From a virus, in IMG/VR virus record IMGVR_UViG_3300021512_000012, positions 1 through 22,007 of that record: a DNA stretch of 22,007 bases; one strand, given 5' to 3'. The notes under the pieces were generated by a model. The model worked only from the letters and a program-made list of their open reading frames with translations, had not been told where the DNA came from and ran no database searches. The translations under genes were made by a program, and so were the position numbers. Shown one piece after another: positions 6,213 to 13,571 of this stretch. How positions within the stretch are numbered: the stretch's first letter is position 1; every line of letters starts with the position of its first letter.

Positions 6213-9050
6213 ATGAGCAGGCTGAAGAAGCTAATAGAGACGCTATCTTCCGTTAAGAGCACTTGGATAGCTCTGTTCAGAGCCAGTAGCGGAGGGGAGC
6301 AAGAACTGCTTCAACAACCTTACCGCAAGAGCGATTTGGTTTACATTTGCATCTCCACTACTGCTAAGGCTATTTCGCAAGTCCCGCTCAGGGTTTATCG
6401 CGTCTGGGATGAGGGAAGGGAGCCGGTAGAGAAGGATCATCCATGGCAGAAGCTATTCAGGAGACCGAACTACCTGATGGATCAGTATAGCTTCATTGAG
6501 GCTATTGTAAGCTACCTGATGCTGGACGGACATGTATGGGTAATCCCCTATCCGCCCGGGATTGTGAGGTCAGGAGGCGTCCCGGACAGTCTGTGGGTAG
6601 TCAGCAAGCGTAATATGGAGCCTGTCCGCAGTCCGACCGGGCATTTGCTCGGCTGGAGGTATCGCCCGAATCCAGTGAGTGGGGTCAGGGAGAGCATAGA
6701 GTTGGGCGTGGATGAGGTAGTAAGCATTTGGTTCTGGAATCCTTATGATCCTGTGATGGGGCTGAGTCCGCTCGAGGCGGGATACATGAGTATCATGACC
6801 GACTACAAGGCCGCCTACTATAATGCGGTCTTTTTTGATGAAGGAGCGATGCCCGGGGGCGTTCTCTATACCGAGCAGTCTCTGTCAGACCATCAGTTCC
6901 AGCGACTGAAGGAGCAAATAGAGGCTCGGCACAAGGGTTATACGAAGGGGCACAGGCTGATGATTCTCGAGCGGGGGCTTAAGTATCAGCAAGTCGCTAT
7001 TTCTCATAAGGACATGGAGTTCTACGATCTGAGAAGGTTCAATCAGGAGCGAATCTTGCAGATCTTCGGGATGAAGAAGGTCATTATCAGTGTAACGGAC
7101 GATCTCAACTACGCAACCGCCCGGGAGCAGAGGAAGGAGTGGTGGCAGGGAACTTGCATCCCAATAATGAGGCTTATTCAGAGTGCACTGAACTTCTCCC
7201 TGTTCAGAGACTCGGATCTGGAAGTGGAGTTCGACTTGACGACGGTAGAGGCTTTGCAAGAGGACTTGAAGGACAAGGTTGACACGGCTTTGAAGCTGTC
7301 AAAGCTCGGTTTTACGGCTAACGAGATAAATGAGCGACTGAATTTAGGCTTTGAGCCCAAGCCATGGAGGGATTATTGGTATGCTCCTGTTAATGTCTTG
7401 CCCATAGGGGGCGAGGAGGATGAGGAGGACGAAGAGGAAGACGAGGAGGGCGGGGGAAAACAGCTCAAGGAGGCAGATCTGGAAAAGCTTTACGAGGGCT
7501 ACTGGAAAAGCTTCATCAGGGGAGTGAGGGTTCTGGAGGATGAGCTGGAGAGGGATGTGAAGAAGCTCTTCCGGGAGATGAAGAACAAGGCTTTGAAGCT
7601 GTTATTCAGGGGCGAGCGTAAGGGCGTGGAAGACTTGACTGGGGAAGACTGGCGTGAGGAGAAGGAGAAGATCAAAAAGCTGGCGGGAGCGATCTACGCC
7701 CAGGCTATGAAGAAGGGGGCTGAAAGCATAGGCAGGGAGTTGGGGATTGGAGTAAGGTTTGATCTGACTGATCCTGAGGCGGTCTCGTTTCTTGCGAAGA
7801 AGCTACTTCAGGTCACGGGAGTCATAGACACGATAAAGCGTCAGCTCGCCCGGACGCTTGCCGAAGGAATGGAGCAGGGAGAGAGCATTGACGAATTGGC
7901 TGAGCGTGTAGAGAGAGTGTTTGAGGTTGCCGAGCATAGGGCGAGGACTATCGCGAGGACGGAGGTCATCGGGGCTGCAAACTACGGCCGTCATCAGCAG
8001 ATTATGAAGACCGATTATACTGAGGTCAGATGGTTTACGGCGTTGGATGAGCGGGTAAGGCCTACCCATAGAGCTATGCACGGGAAGACCAAGAAAAAGG
8101 ATGAGATGTGGGTAGTAGGAGGAGCAAGCCTCCGGTTTCCGGGCGACCCGGCGGGTCCCGCCCGGGAAGTAATTAATTGCAGATGTATTGAGGTAGTTGT
8201 TCCTGAGAGTCTCCGTTTGATCCCTTCCACAGACCCCAAACAGGAGTTTCTGAAGAAAAAGGAGAAGCTAATCCGCAAATATGCCAGTAAGCCCCGAGCC
8301 TACGGCAAAACAGCCCTTCAGCGAGCCAAGAACTTCATGAGGGAGCTTCGCAAGCTCGTAGACGACTACGGAGGAATAGACCAGCTGGACATGGAACTCC
8401 TTATGAACCTGAAGAAAGAGGAGGCGGAGGAGCTACTCAAAAAAGTCATTCCATCCCGACATCCCGGAGTAAAGAGGGTCAGGGAGTATCTGGCACGGTT
8501 TGCGGGCAGGTTCTTCTCACGCGAGGTTCTGGAGAGAGTAGCCCGTAGCAAGCTGGAGGTAGAACTCAAGGGCGAGGACTTCCGCAGTTACTACCTGAGA
8601 TCAGGCTGGGATGAGGGGAAGATAGCAGTCAGGAGCATGGAGTGGGGTCGAGGCGACCGTTTAGTTCCCTCTAACACTTTTGCTCACGAATTCGGTCATC
8701 ATGTAGAACACTCGCTATTAGGACCCGGAGCAGGCAAAGGCGGATGCCACATAAGAGATGTTCTGAAGGAATGGCTCTTAAGCCGAGCCAGGAAGGACAA
8801 GAGAGGGCAACCAGTCATCAAGTCTCTGAAGGAGTTGACGGGGCTTCCTTACGACGATGACGAGCTTGCAGTGGTAGAGGGGTTCATTGATGTTTATGTG
8901 GGAAGGGTTTACCCGAACTTCGTCTCCTCTGAGGTAGTCTCTATGGGACTGCCTGAGTTCTTAGAGCCTGAACGGCTTCGGGCTTTCATGAAGGAAGACT
9001 GGGAGCACTTCTCCATCGTATATGGAATAATCACGGGGGCGTTATCATGA
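6213..9050 (+). CDS. Portal - MuF head protein - zinc metallopeptidase fusion
   Basis: A 945-residue multi-domain protein. Residues about 1-395 are an HK97-type portal, the ring at the head vertex through which DNA passes. An acidic linker (about 400-415, EEDEEDEEEDEE) leads into a helical stretch and a MuF (phage Mu gpF-like) minor head domain. The MuF signature is ARTIARTEVIGAAN, then TALDERVRPTHRAMHG (A610-G622), FPGDP, and INCRC with Cys656 and Cys658. After a helical spacer, a C-terminal domain carries HEFGHHVEH (His825, Glu826, His829) and, further on, SSEVVSMG (Glu907), the arrangement of a gluzincin-type zinc metallopeptidase. Portal plus MuF alone would be near 650-700 residues. The peptidase would sit inside or at the neck of the capsid and might be injected with DNA. 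A separate prohead protease follows, so maturation is not its obvious job. Confidence 0.88.
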   Translation: MSRLKKLIETLSSVKSTWIALFRASSGGEQELLQQPYRKSDLVYICISTTAKAISQVPLRVYRVWDEGREPVEKDHPWQKLFRRPNYLMDQYSFIEAIVSYLMLDGHVWVIPYPPGIVRSGGVPDSLWVVSKRNMEPVRSPTGHLLGWRYRPNPVSGVRESIELGVDEVVSIWFWNPYDPVMGLSPLEAGYMSIMTDYKAAYYNAVFFDEGAMPGGVLYTEQSLSDHQFQRLKEQIEARHKGYTKGHRLMILERGLKYQQVAISHKDMEFYDLRRFNQERILQIFGMKKVIISVTDDLNYATAREQRKEWWQGTCIPIMRLIQSALNFSLFRDSDLEVEFDLTTVEALQEDLKDKVDTALKLSKLGFTANEINERLNLGFEPKPWRDYWYAPVNVLPIGGEEDEEDEEEDEEGGGKQLKEADLEKLYEGYWKSFIRGVRVLEDELERDVKKLFREMKNKALKLLFRGERKGVEDLTGEDWREEKEKIKKLAGAIYAQAMKKGAESIGRELGIGVRFDLTDPEAVSFLAKKLLQVTGVIDTIKRQLARTLAEGMEQGESIDELAERVERVFEVAEHRARTIARTEVIGAANYGRHQQIMKTDYTEVRWFTALDERVRPTHRAMHGKTKKKDEMWVVGGASLRFPGDPAGPAREVINCRCIEVVVPESLRLIPSTDPKQEFLKKKEKLIRKYASKPRAYGKTALQRAKNFMRELRKLVDDYGGIDQLDMELLMNLKKEEAEELLKKVIPSRHPGVKRVREYLARFAGRFFSREVLERVARSKLEVELKGEDFRSYYLRSGWDEGKIAVRSMEWGRGDRLVPSNTFAHEFGHHVEHSLLGPGAGKGGCHIRDVLKEWLLSRARKDKRGQPVIKSLKELTGLPYDDDELAVVEGFIDVYVGRVYPNFVSSEVVSMGLPEFLEPERLRAFMKEDWEHFSIVYGIITGALS

Positions 9051-9274
9051 GTGTCAAGTTTACCATAATCAAAGACGGTAGGGAGATCACTGTCAAGGAT
9101 GCATTGAAAATGACGCCACTCGTCTTCTACGATCCGCTTGGGTTTTACAATGAAAAGTCTCCCTACTATGTAGCTCATGTTCTGAACTACTTGAAGCGGA
9201 AGGGCTTGATAGACGATTGGAAGGCGGAGGGCGAGTTTCCAAAAATAGAATACAATCCTGATGTGATATATTGA
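9047..9274 (+). CDS. Small protein coupled to the portal-MuF-peptidase gene
   Basis: A 75-residue protein of unknown family, starting at an ATGA overlap with the stop of the peptidase fusion and lacking a strong ribosome site of its own. Its translation is therefore probably coupled to that gene. It begins MSVKFTIIKDGREITVKDAL and contains an aromatic, acidic central part (PLVFYDPLGFYNEKSPYYVAH) and a short helix (VLNYLKRKGLIDDW). No membrane segment or metal motif is present. Its stop codon lies inside the -35 box of the capsid promoter. An inhibitor or immunity role toward the upstream peptidase is suggested only by coupling and size. Confidence 0.65.
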   Translation: MSVKFTIIKDGREITVKDALKMTPLVFYDPLGFYNEKSPYYVAHVLNYLKRKGLIDDWKAEGEFPKIEYNPDVIY

Positions 9275-9300
9275 CTGGGCAAAGGATGAGTCATTATAAT
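9271..9300 (+). promoter_or_regulatory. Sigma-70-type promoter upstream of protease and capsid genes
   Basis: TTGACT (9271-9276) and TATAAT (9295-9300) are separated by 18 bases. The -35 box matches the bacterial housekeeping consensus at five of six positions and the -10 box at all six. It lies in one of the few real intergenic gaps of the window (9275-9320), so transcription would begin near 9306-9308, just before the ribosome site of the prohead protease gene. The TTGA of the -35 box overlaps the stop codon of the preceding small gene. No extended TGn element is present. Confidence 0.75.
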
Positions 9301-9320
9301 AGGAGCAGGAGGGATGAAAG

Positions 9321-10691
9321 ATGGCTTACATACTGAAAAGTAGTTCAGGAGAGGCGATCAAGGGAGGAGACAAGGAAGTTTGGGGTTCAGATGTCGTCCA
9401 CGCCGTCAAGGCAGTGGACTTGAAGAAAAGGACGCTAATCCTTACCGCTACGGATGAGACGAAGGATCGCGACGGGGATATCATATCCCTGAATGGCTGG
9501 ATCTTGGACAATTACATGAAGAACCCTGTTTTTCTTTGGGCTCATGATTATAAGAGCGTCCCGATCGGGGCAACCCAGAAGTTGATCCGTAGAAGGAAGC
9601 CTCCTCGCATGGAGGCGGTAATCAGGTTTCCAACTGAGGGGCTTTATCCCTTTGCAGACATGATCCTGAGGCTTTACGCGGAGAGGATCATAAATGCAGC
9701 CAGCGTCGGCTTTATTCCTCTGGAGTGGGAGCCTCTGGAAGAAAAACGCAACGGCGAGGTCGTCAGAGTAGGAAGGCGTTTTCTGAAGCAGGAGCTACTG
9801 GAGATCAGCGGATGTCCTGTTCCCAGCAACCCAAACGCCGTTCAGGACATGATCAAGGGGATGGGGCTTCCTGAAGAGGCCGCCTCATGGCTTACAGGAG
9901 ATCAGATTCCTGAGCCTGACCGCAAGGATGACATCCTCACTGAGCTGGAAGATCTGAAGGCTAAAGGAGTAGAGGTAGAGGAGGAGACAGACAGAGTGAT
10001 GGTTCAGGTTCCTGAGACGATCACTGAAGAGAAGAGAATCGTGGGCGATAAGAACCTGCCTTTGGATCCAAGACCTTCTTGGGACGGGAATGCAGCCAGA
10101 AGGAGAATCGCCCGCTGGGCTTCCAGCGACGGTAGCGGAGACAAAGACAAGATAGACTGGAAGAAGTATGCAAAAGCCTTCGTAGTATTAGCCGATCCGG
10201 ATAAGCCGGACAACTTCGGATCCTACAAGCTACCCTTCGCAGATGTGATTCGTGGCGAGCTGAAGGCGGTATGGGGAGGCGTGAAGGCTGCAATGGCGGC
10301 CGTGCTTGGAGCGAGGGGAGGAGTAGATCTTCCGGAAGCGGAACGCAAAAGAGCTTACAATTTCCTCGCCCACTATTACAGGAGGTTTGATAAGCCAGTG
10401 CCTGAATATCATCTGTTTACTGAGGCTGAGCGTGAGCTGTTTGAAGACTACGAAGAGGTCAGAGGTAGCCTTCAAGAGATCCGCCAGACTCTGGAAGCTA
10501 TCAAGGAAGGACAGGAGCATATTCGCAATGCTCTTGATGAGTTGATTTCCAAAGGGGACGAGGGAAGCAAAGACATTTCCTCTGACCTCTACTCCATCAT
10601 CCTCGAAGCCGAAAGCGAGCCCGGGAAGGAGGAGCTGGAAGGACTGGTCAAGGAGCTAAGGAGGATCACTGAAGAACTGAAAAAACTGTGA
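9321..10691 (+). CDS. HK97-family prohead serine protease with C-terminal extension
   Basis: A 456-residue protein. Residues about 25-190 match the phage prohead protease (peptidase S78) fold. The candidate catalytic His75 lies in WAHDYKSVPIG and Ser128 in NAASVGF, followed by the typical EISGCPVPSNPNA segment. Herpes/HK97-type proteases cleave scaffold and capsid N-termini during head maturation. Residues about 250-365 form a second domain (WDGNAARRRIARWASSD, FGSYKLPFADVI, YNFLAHYY) that I have seen attached to such proteases. The C-terminal 70-80 residues are coiled-coil and could act as an internal scaffold. Usual S78 proteases are about 200 residues, so this is a long multi-domain form. 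The start at 9321 follows AGGAGGGATGAAAG, downstream of the sigma-70 promoter. Confidence 0.88.
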   Translation: MAYILKSSSGEAIKGGDKEVWGSDVVHAVKAVDLKKRTLILTATDETKDRDGDIISLNGWILDNYMKNPVFLWAHDYKSVPIGATQKLIRRRKPPRMEAVIRFPTEGLYPFADMILRLYAERIINAASVGFIPLEWEPLEEKRNGEVVRVGRRFLKQELLEISGCPVPSNPNAVQDMIKGMGLPEEAASWLTGDQIPEPDRKDDILTELEDLKAKGVEVEEETDRVMVQVPETITEEKRIVGDKNLPLDPRPSWDGNAARRRIARWASSDGSGDKDKIDWKKYAKAFVVLADPDKPDNFGSYKLPFADVIRGELKAVWGGVKAAMAAVLGARGGVDLPEAERKRAYNFLAHYYRRFDKPVPEYHLFTEAERELFEDYEEVRGSLQEIRQTLEAIKEGQEHIRNALDELISKGDEGSKDISSDLYSIILEAESEPGKEELEGLVKELRRITEELKKL

Positions 10692-10703
10692 GGAGGGAGA
10701 GAG

Positions 10704-12059
10704 ATGAAGTTCTATGTAAAGGAAAACGGGCAGTTCAGAGAGGCTACTCAGGATGAAATCCTCAATCCCGAAGTCCAGCTCTATGATGAGAAGGGAGTTC
10801 CGCTCAAGAGGAAGTCAGCTCCTGCAGTCAAGAAGGAAGACCCCATCAAGGAGCTTCAGGGCGTGATAGAGGATCTTGCTGTTGCGGTCAAGGGCGTAGC
10901 CGGGATCAAGGAGAAGGTAGAACAGCTGGAAAAGGAACTTGCAGCATACAAGGAAGCTGCAAAGAAGGGCTTCCCTATTCCATCCCCAGAGGCAGGAGGG
11001 AAGGGAGCAGACGAGCTTCAGGAGATCGTAGGCTACGACCTCGCAAAGCAGGGCAGGAGGCTCATGGACAAGTTCTATCATCCATCTCATGTAATTGATG
11101 AGGAGACAAGAAAGGAGCTTGCCAGATACTTTACTCTGGTTGTCAAGGCAGGAGTGTTCCAAGATCCTGCAGCCAGAGCCAAGTTCTCTGAGGTTTACGG
11201 AAAGACCGCTATCGGCGATCCTGGCAATGAGTTTCCAGTGCCTGAAGTAGTGGAGGATGAAATCATAGCTTTTGCGAGGGAAAAGAGCGTCGTCCTTCAG
11301 TATGCAAGCGTCAGAGATATGACATCTGATAAGCAGTCTGTTCCTGCAGAGGTAGAGTCAGCAACAGCAGGATGGGGAAGCACTACGATTGAGTCTGAGC
11401 CAACAGTAGCCGAAGTAGAGCTTCAGGCTGAGGAGCTCAGTGCTTATTCTGCAGTAAGGAATTCTACGCTTCAGGATGCAAGAACAGACATCGTCTCATG
11501 GCTCACTGAAGCTCTGGCTGAGGCAGCAGGACTTGCTCTGGACGACGAGGCGTTTAACGGGGACGGAAGCAATGTCTGCACAGGGCTTCTGCTCGGAGCA
11601 GGTCATACGGTTCAGATGGAAACCGGGAAGACAAACTTCTCAGACCTTACAGCGGATCATCTCAGTGAGATGATAGCTAAGCTTGACGGAGTGAGAAAGC
11701 AGGGAGCAAGGTTCTATATGCATGGGCAGGTTCTCCACTATGTAAGGACTCTGAAGGACAGCGATGGAAGACCCATCTTCCTGAACACGATCGGAGATCC
11801 TGTGTCAGGGAATATTTACGGCTACCCGTATACTGAGGTCATAAAGATGCCTTCAGAGAGTGCTGCAAATACTCCGTTCATCATCTTCGGCAACCTCAAG
11901 TATTTCGTTGTAGGAAGGAGACTGGGAACGACTACTCTGCAGGTAGATCCATATGGGCTCTGGACAAGCAATAAGACGAGGTTTAAGCTCTATCAGAGAT
12001 GGGGAATGAAAATTGCTCTGCCGAAAGCCTTCGTCCGCCTCAAGACGGCTTCAAGCTAA
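10704..12059 (+). CDS. Major capsid protein, HK97 fold
   Basis: A 451-residue protein typical of HK97-type major capsid proteins, which form the head shell. Residues about 1-150 are a charged, partly coiled-coil region (LQGVIEDLAVAVKG, VEQLEKELAAYKEAAKKG) that probably works as a built-in scaffold and may be removed by the protease encoded upstream. The shell domain follows, with EFPVPEVVEDEIIAFAREKS, LQAEELSAYSAVRNSTLQD, LAEAAGLALDDEAFNGDGSN and an end typical of the family (YQRWGMKIALPKAFVRLKT). The start at 10704 follows GAGGAGGGAGAG. Arg codons are 19 AGA/AGG and one CGC, unlike neighbouring genes that use many CGN codons, as expected for a very highly expressed gene. Confidence 0.93.
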   Translation: MKFYVKENGQFREATQDEILNPEVQLYDEKGVPLKRKSAPAVKKEDPIKELQGVIEDLAVAVKGVAGIKEKVEQLEKELAAYKEAAKKGFPIPSPEAGGKGADELQEIVGYDLAKQGRRLMDKFYHPSHVIDEETRKELARYFTLVVKAGVFQDPAARAKFSEVYGKTAIGDPGNEFPVPEVVEDEIIAFAREKSVVLQYASVRDMTSDKQSVPAEVESATAGWGSTTIESEPTVAEVELQAEELSAYSAVRNSTLQDARTDIVSWLTEALAEAAGLALDDEAFNGDGSNVCTGLLLGAGHTVQMETGKTNFSDLTADHLSEMIAKLDGVRKQGARFYMHGQVLHYVRTLKDSDGRPIFLNTIGDPVSGNIYGYPYTEVIKMPSESAANTPFIIFGNLKYFVVGRRLGTTTLQVDPYGLWTSNKTRFKLYQRWGMKIALPKAFVRLKTASS

Positions 12060-12066
12060 TCCTCAG

Positions 12067-12108
12067 TTGGGGAGGAAAGCTTGGGTTTCCCTCCTCCTTC
12101 CCCAAGCT
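12067..12108 (+). terminator. Two overlapping hairpins after the capsid gene (possible attenuator)
   Basis: The 89-base gap after the capsid stop holds two alternative stems. One pairs TTGGGGA-GGA (12067-12076) with TCCTTCCCCAA (12095-12105), with one bulge. The other pairs AGCTTGGG (12078-12085) with CCCAAGCT (12101-12108), eight perfect base pairs. They share the 3' arm and cannot form together. What follows is C-rich (CCTTTCCCCCC), not a T run, so this is at best a weak or non-classical intrinsic terminator. It could reduce read-through from capsid to connector genes or protect the capsid mRNA end. Confidence 0.4.
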
Positions 12109-12148
12109 CCTTTCCCCCCACCCTTCATCCCATCAAAGGAGGGAGATC

Positions 12149-12337
12149 ATGATCCGCCAAGACAGGCTTTACCTTTGCCCCAAATGCGGGCATCAATTTT
12201 CCGCCCCGGCCGGCTTGAATCGTTGTCCTTACTGTGATCAGCCTCTGACCGCTTCTGCTATCATCAACAAAGTGGAGGTAGAGGATGCCAGGCAAAGCCG
12301 TAACAGTTCAGTGCGAATCGTGCAAAAGGGAGTTTAG
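12149..12337 (+). CDS. Zinc-ribbon protein (rubredoxin-like knuckles)
   Basis: A 62-residue protein beginning MIRQDRLYLCPKCGHQF. Two knuckles, CPKC and CPYC, about 16 residues apart form a classic zinc ribbon, followed by a tail with no recognised features. I chose the ATG at 12149 because AAAGGAGGGAG precedes it. An upstream in-frame ATG at 11999 falls inside the capsid gene. The next gene begins at 12285 within its 3' end. Function is unknown beyond metal binding. It follows the capsid gene, so a small head protein or packaging helper is possible. Confidence 0.7.
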   Translation: MIRQDRLYLCPKCGHQFSAPAGLNRCPYCDQPLTASAIINKVEVEDARQSRNSSVRIVQKGV

Positions 12338-12572
12338 GCTTGCAGAAGGCAGGGTTAGCTTCTATTGCCCTTACTGCTCGGGAGGGAGGTTTAGCGTGAG
12401 GGAAAGCCTCGTCGTCTCATGCCTCAGATGTGGGAAGAGGGTAGATCTTTTGGAAGGGGAGAAGTTTCGAGCTCGCTGTAGATGCGGAGGCTTCCTATGG
12501 GAGGTTCGCACTGTGGATGCCCATCAGCTACAGGCACTGAGGAGGCGTAAGAATGCTGATAACGCGGGATGA
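12285..12572 (+). CDS. Tandem zinc-ribbon protein
   Basis: A 95-residue protein with two probable zinc ribbons: CESC with CPYC (about residues 10-31), then CLRC with CRCG (about 46-68). The tail is basic (LQALRRRKN). The start follows GGAGGTAGAGG, inside the end of the preceding zinc-ribbon gene in a different frame. It overlaps the connector gene by 20 bases. Two consecutive zinc-ribbon genes between capsid and connector are unusual. I cannot assign a function; nucleic-acid binding or stabilisation of the head-tail joint are possibilities. Confidence 0.7.
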   Translation: MPGKAVTVQCESCKREFRLAEGRVSFYCPYCSGGRFSVRESLVVSCLRCGKRVDLLEGEKFRARCRCGGFLWEVRTVDAHQLQALRRRKNADNAG

Positions 12573-13086
12573 TCTGAAGGAAGAGTTGGGTCTGAATACG
12601 ACCGAGTATGACTCTCTGCTGGACTCTCTCGCGAGGGCGGTAGAGGATCTATGGAATCGTCTGACTGAGAGGGAGTGGTTATTGAAGGAGCATACGGAAC
12701 TCAGGCGTTGCTCCGGCGACGGGATTGTTTTGCTCAGGAACTACCCGGTAAGGGAGGTTCTTCATGTCTGGGAGGATGACAGGGAAGTGAAGGATGAAGA
12801 CTTCTCTGTGGATTGGGAAAATGGAATACTCTACTACCCGTGTTCCAAAGGCAGTTGGCTGAAGATAGTCTACCGTGCGGGATACGACTATGACGAGTTT
12901 CCCGAGTCCATTCGGCGAGTTCTGATAAGGCAGGCGTGCTACTGGTTTATGCAGGCTAAAAACCACGAGTGGCATGTGAGGAGTCGCACAGATCCCGCCG
13001 GCGGAGGCGGGATAACCTATGGAGTGGAGAGGAATTTGTTACCGGAGCTGGAAGAGCTGGCTGAAAGGGAAAGGAGGATGAGATGA
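12553..13086 (+). CDS. Head-tail connector protein (gp6-like adaptor)
   Basis: A 177-residue protein whose start (LITRDDLKEELGL, residues 2-14) and helical N-terminus, followed by a beta insertion (LLRNYPVREVLHVWEDD) and a return helix (ESIRRVLIRQACYWFMQAKN), match the head-tail connector/adaptor family of HK97-like phages. These proteins form a ring beneath the portal. The start at 12553 has AGGAGG upstream. The stop overlaps the next start as ATGA. Gene order (capsid, connector, gp10-like, terminator, tube) supports the assignment strongly. Confidence 0.78.
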   Translation: MLITRDDLKEELGLNTTEYDSLLDSLARAVEDLWNRLTEREWLLKEHTELRRCSGDGIVLLRNYPVREVLHVWEDDREVKDEDFSVDWENGILYYPCSKGSWLKIVYRAGYDYDEFPESIRRVLIRQACYWFMQAKNHEWHVRSRTDPAGGGGITYGVERNLLPELEELAERERRMR

Positions 13087-13571
13087 GGGCAGGGATTCAG
13101 GCAGAAGGGTTTTTTGAGTGGAGAAGGCGTTTCAGGTTGTCCCGGGGACGGAGCGAGAAGCTACTGAGGAGAGCCCTCAGTAATGCAGCGGAGTTGGTTC
13201 TCCTCAGAGCCAAAACATACTACCTTACCGGCGGAGCATTGAGAGTCCGGACGGGGCGACTGCGTTCTTCTGTAACAAAAAGACCGCCAACGGACTGCTT
13301 CAAGCAAGGCAATCGCTACTGGGTAGAGGTAGGAACAAATGTATGGTATGGAGCTGCATGGGAGCTGGGGTTTACTGTTCCCCCGCATGAGATCCGACCG
13401 AGAAGGAGGAAGGCTTTGAGGTTTGAAGTGGACGGGCGGGTAGTGTTCGCGAAGAGGGTCTTCATCCCGGGAAGGACGGAGAAGCCTCGCAAGTGGCTTG
13501 AACCTGCTATCCGGGATCAAATGCCTGCAATCATCACTCTATTGGAGGCTGCAGGAGTATCATGGCTGTAG
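13083..13571 (+). CDS. HK97 gp10-like neck/tail-completion protein
   Basis: A 162-residue basic protein. It shows the gp10-like pattern of an N-terminal helix (LLRRALSNAAELVLLRAKTY), TGRLRSSVTKRPP (about residues 57-69), the GTNVWYGAAWELGF segment (about 84-97) that corresponds to the VGTNVxYAxxxEfG signature, and a closing RKWLEPAIRD motif. Members act at the head-tail joint or in tail completion. The start overlaps the previous stop (ATGA) with AAGGAGG upstream, and it overlaps the next gene by 10 bases. Confidence 0.8.
   Translation: MRAGIQAEGFFEWRRRFRLSRGRSEKLLRRALSNAAELVLLRAKTYYLTGGALRVRTGRLRSSVTKRPPTDCFKQGNRYWVEVGTNVWYGAAWELGFTVPPHEIRPRRRKALRFEVDGRVVFAKRVFIPGRTEKPRKWLEPAIRDQMPAIITLLEAAGVSWL

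Noticed and set aside
7405-7460. GAGGA-rich tract in the portal gene as a regulatory or repeat element
   Set aside because: It encodes the acidic linker between portal and MuF domains in frame, which explains the repetition.
11999-12148. Upstream extension of the first zinc-ribbon gene into the capsid gene
   Set aside because: The extension is Pro/Ser-rich low-complexity translation of the hairpin region; the ATG at 12149 has a clear AGGAGG-type site.
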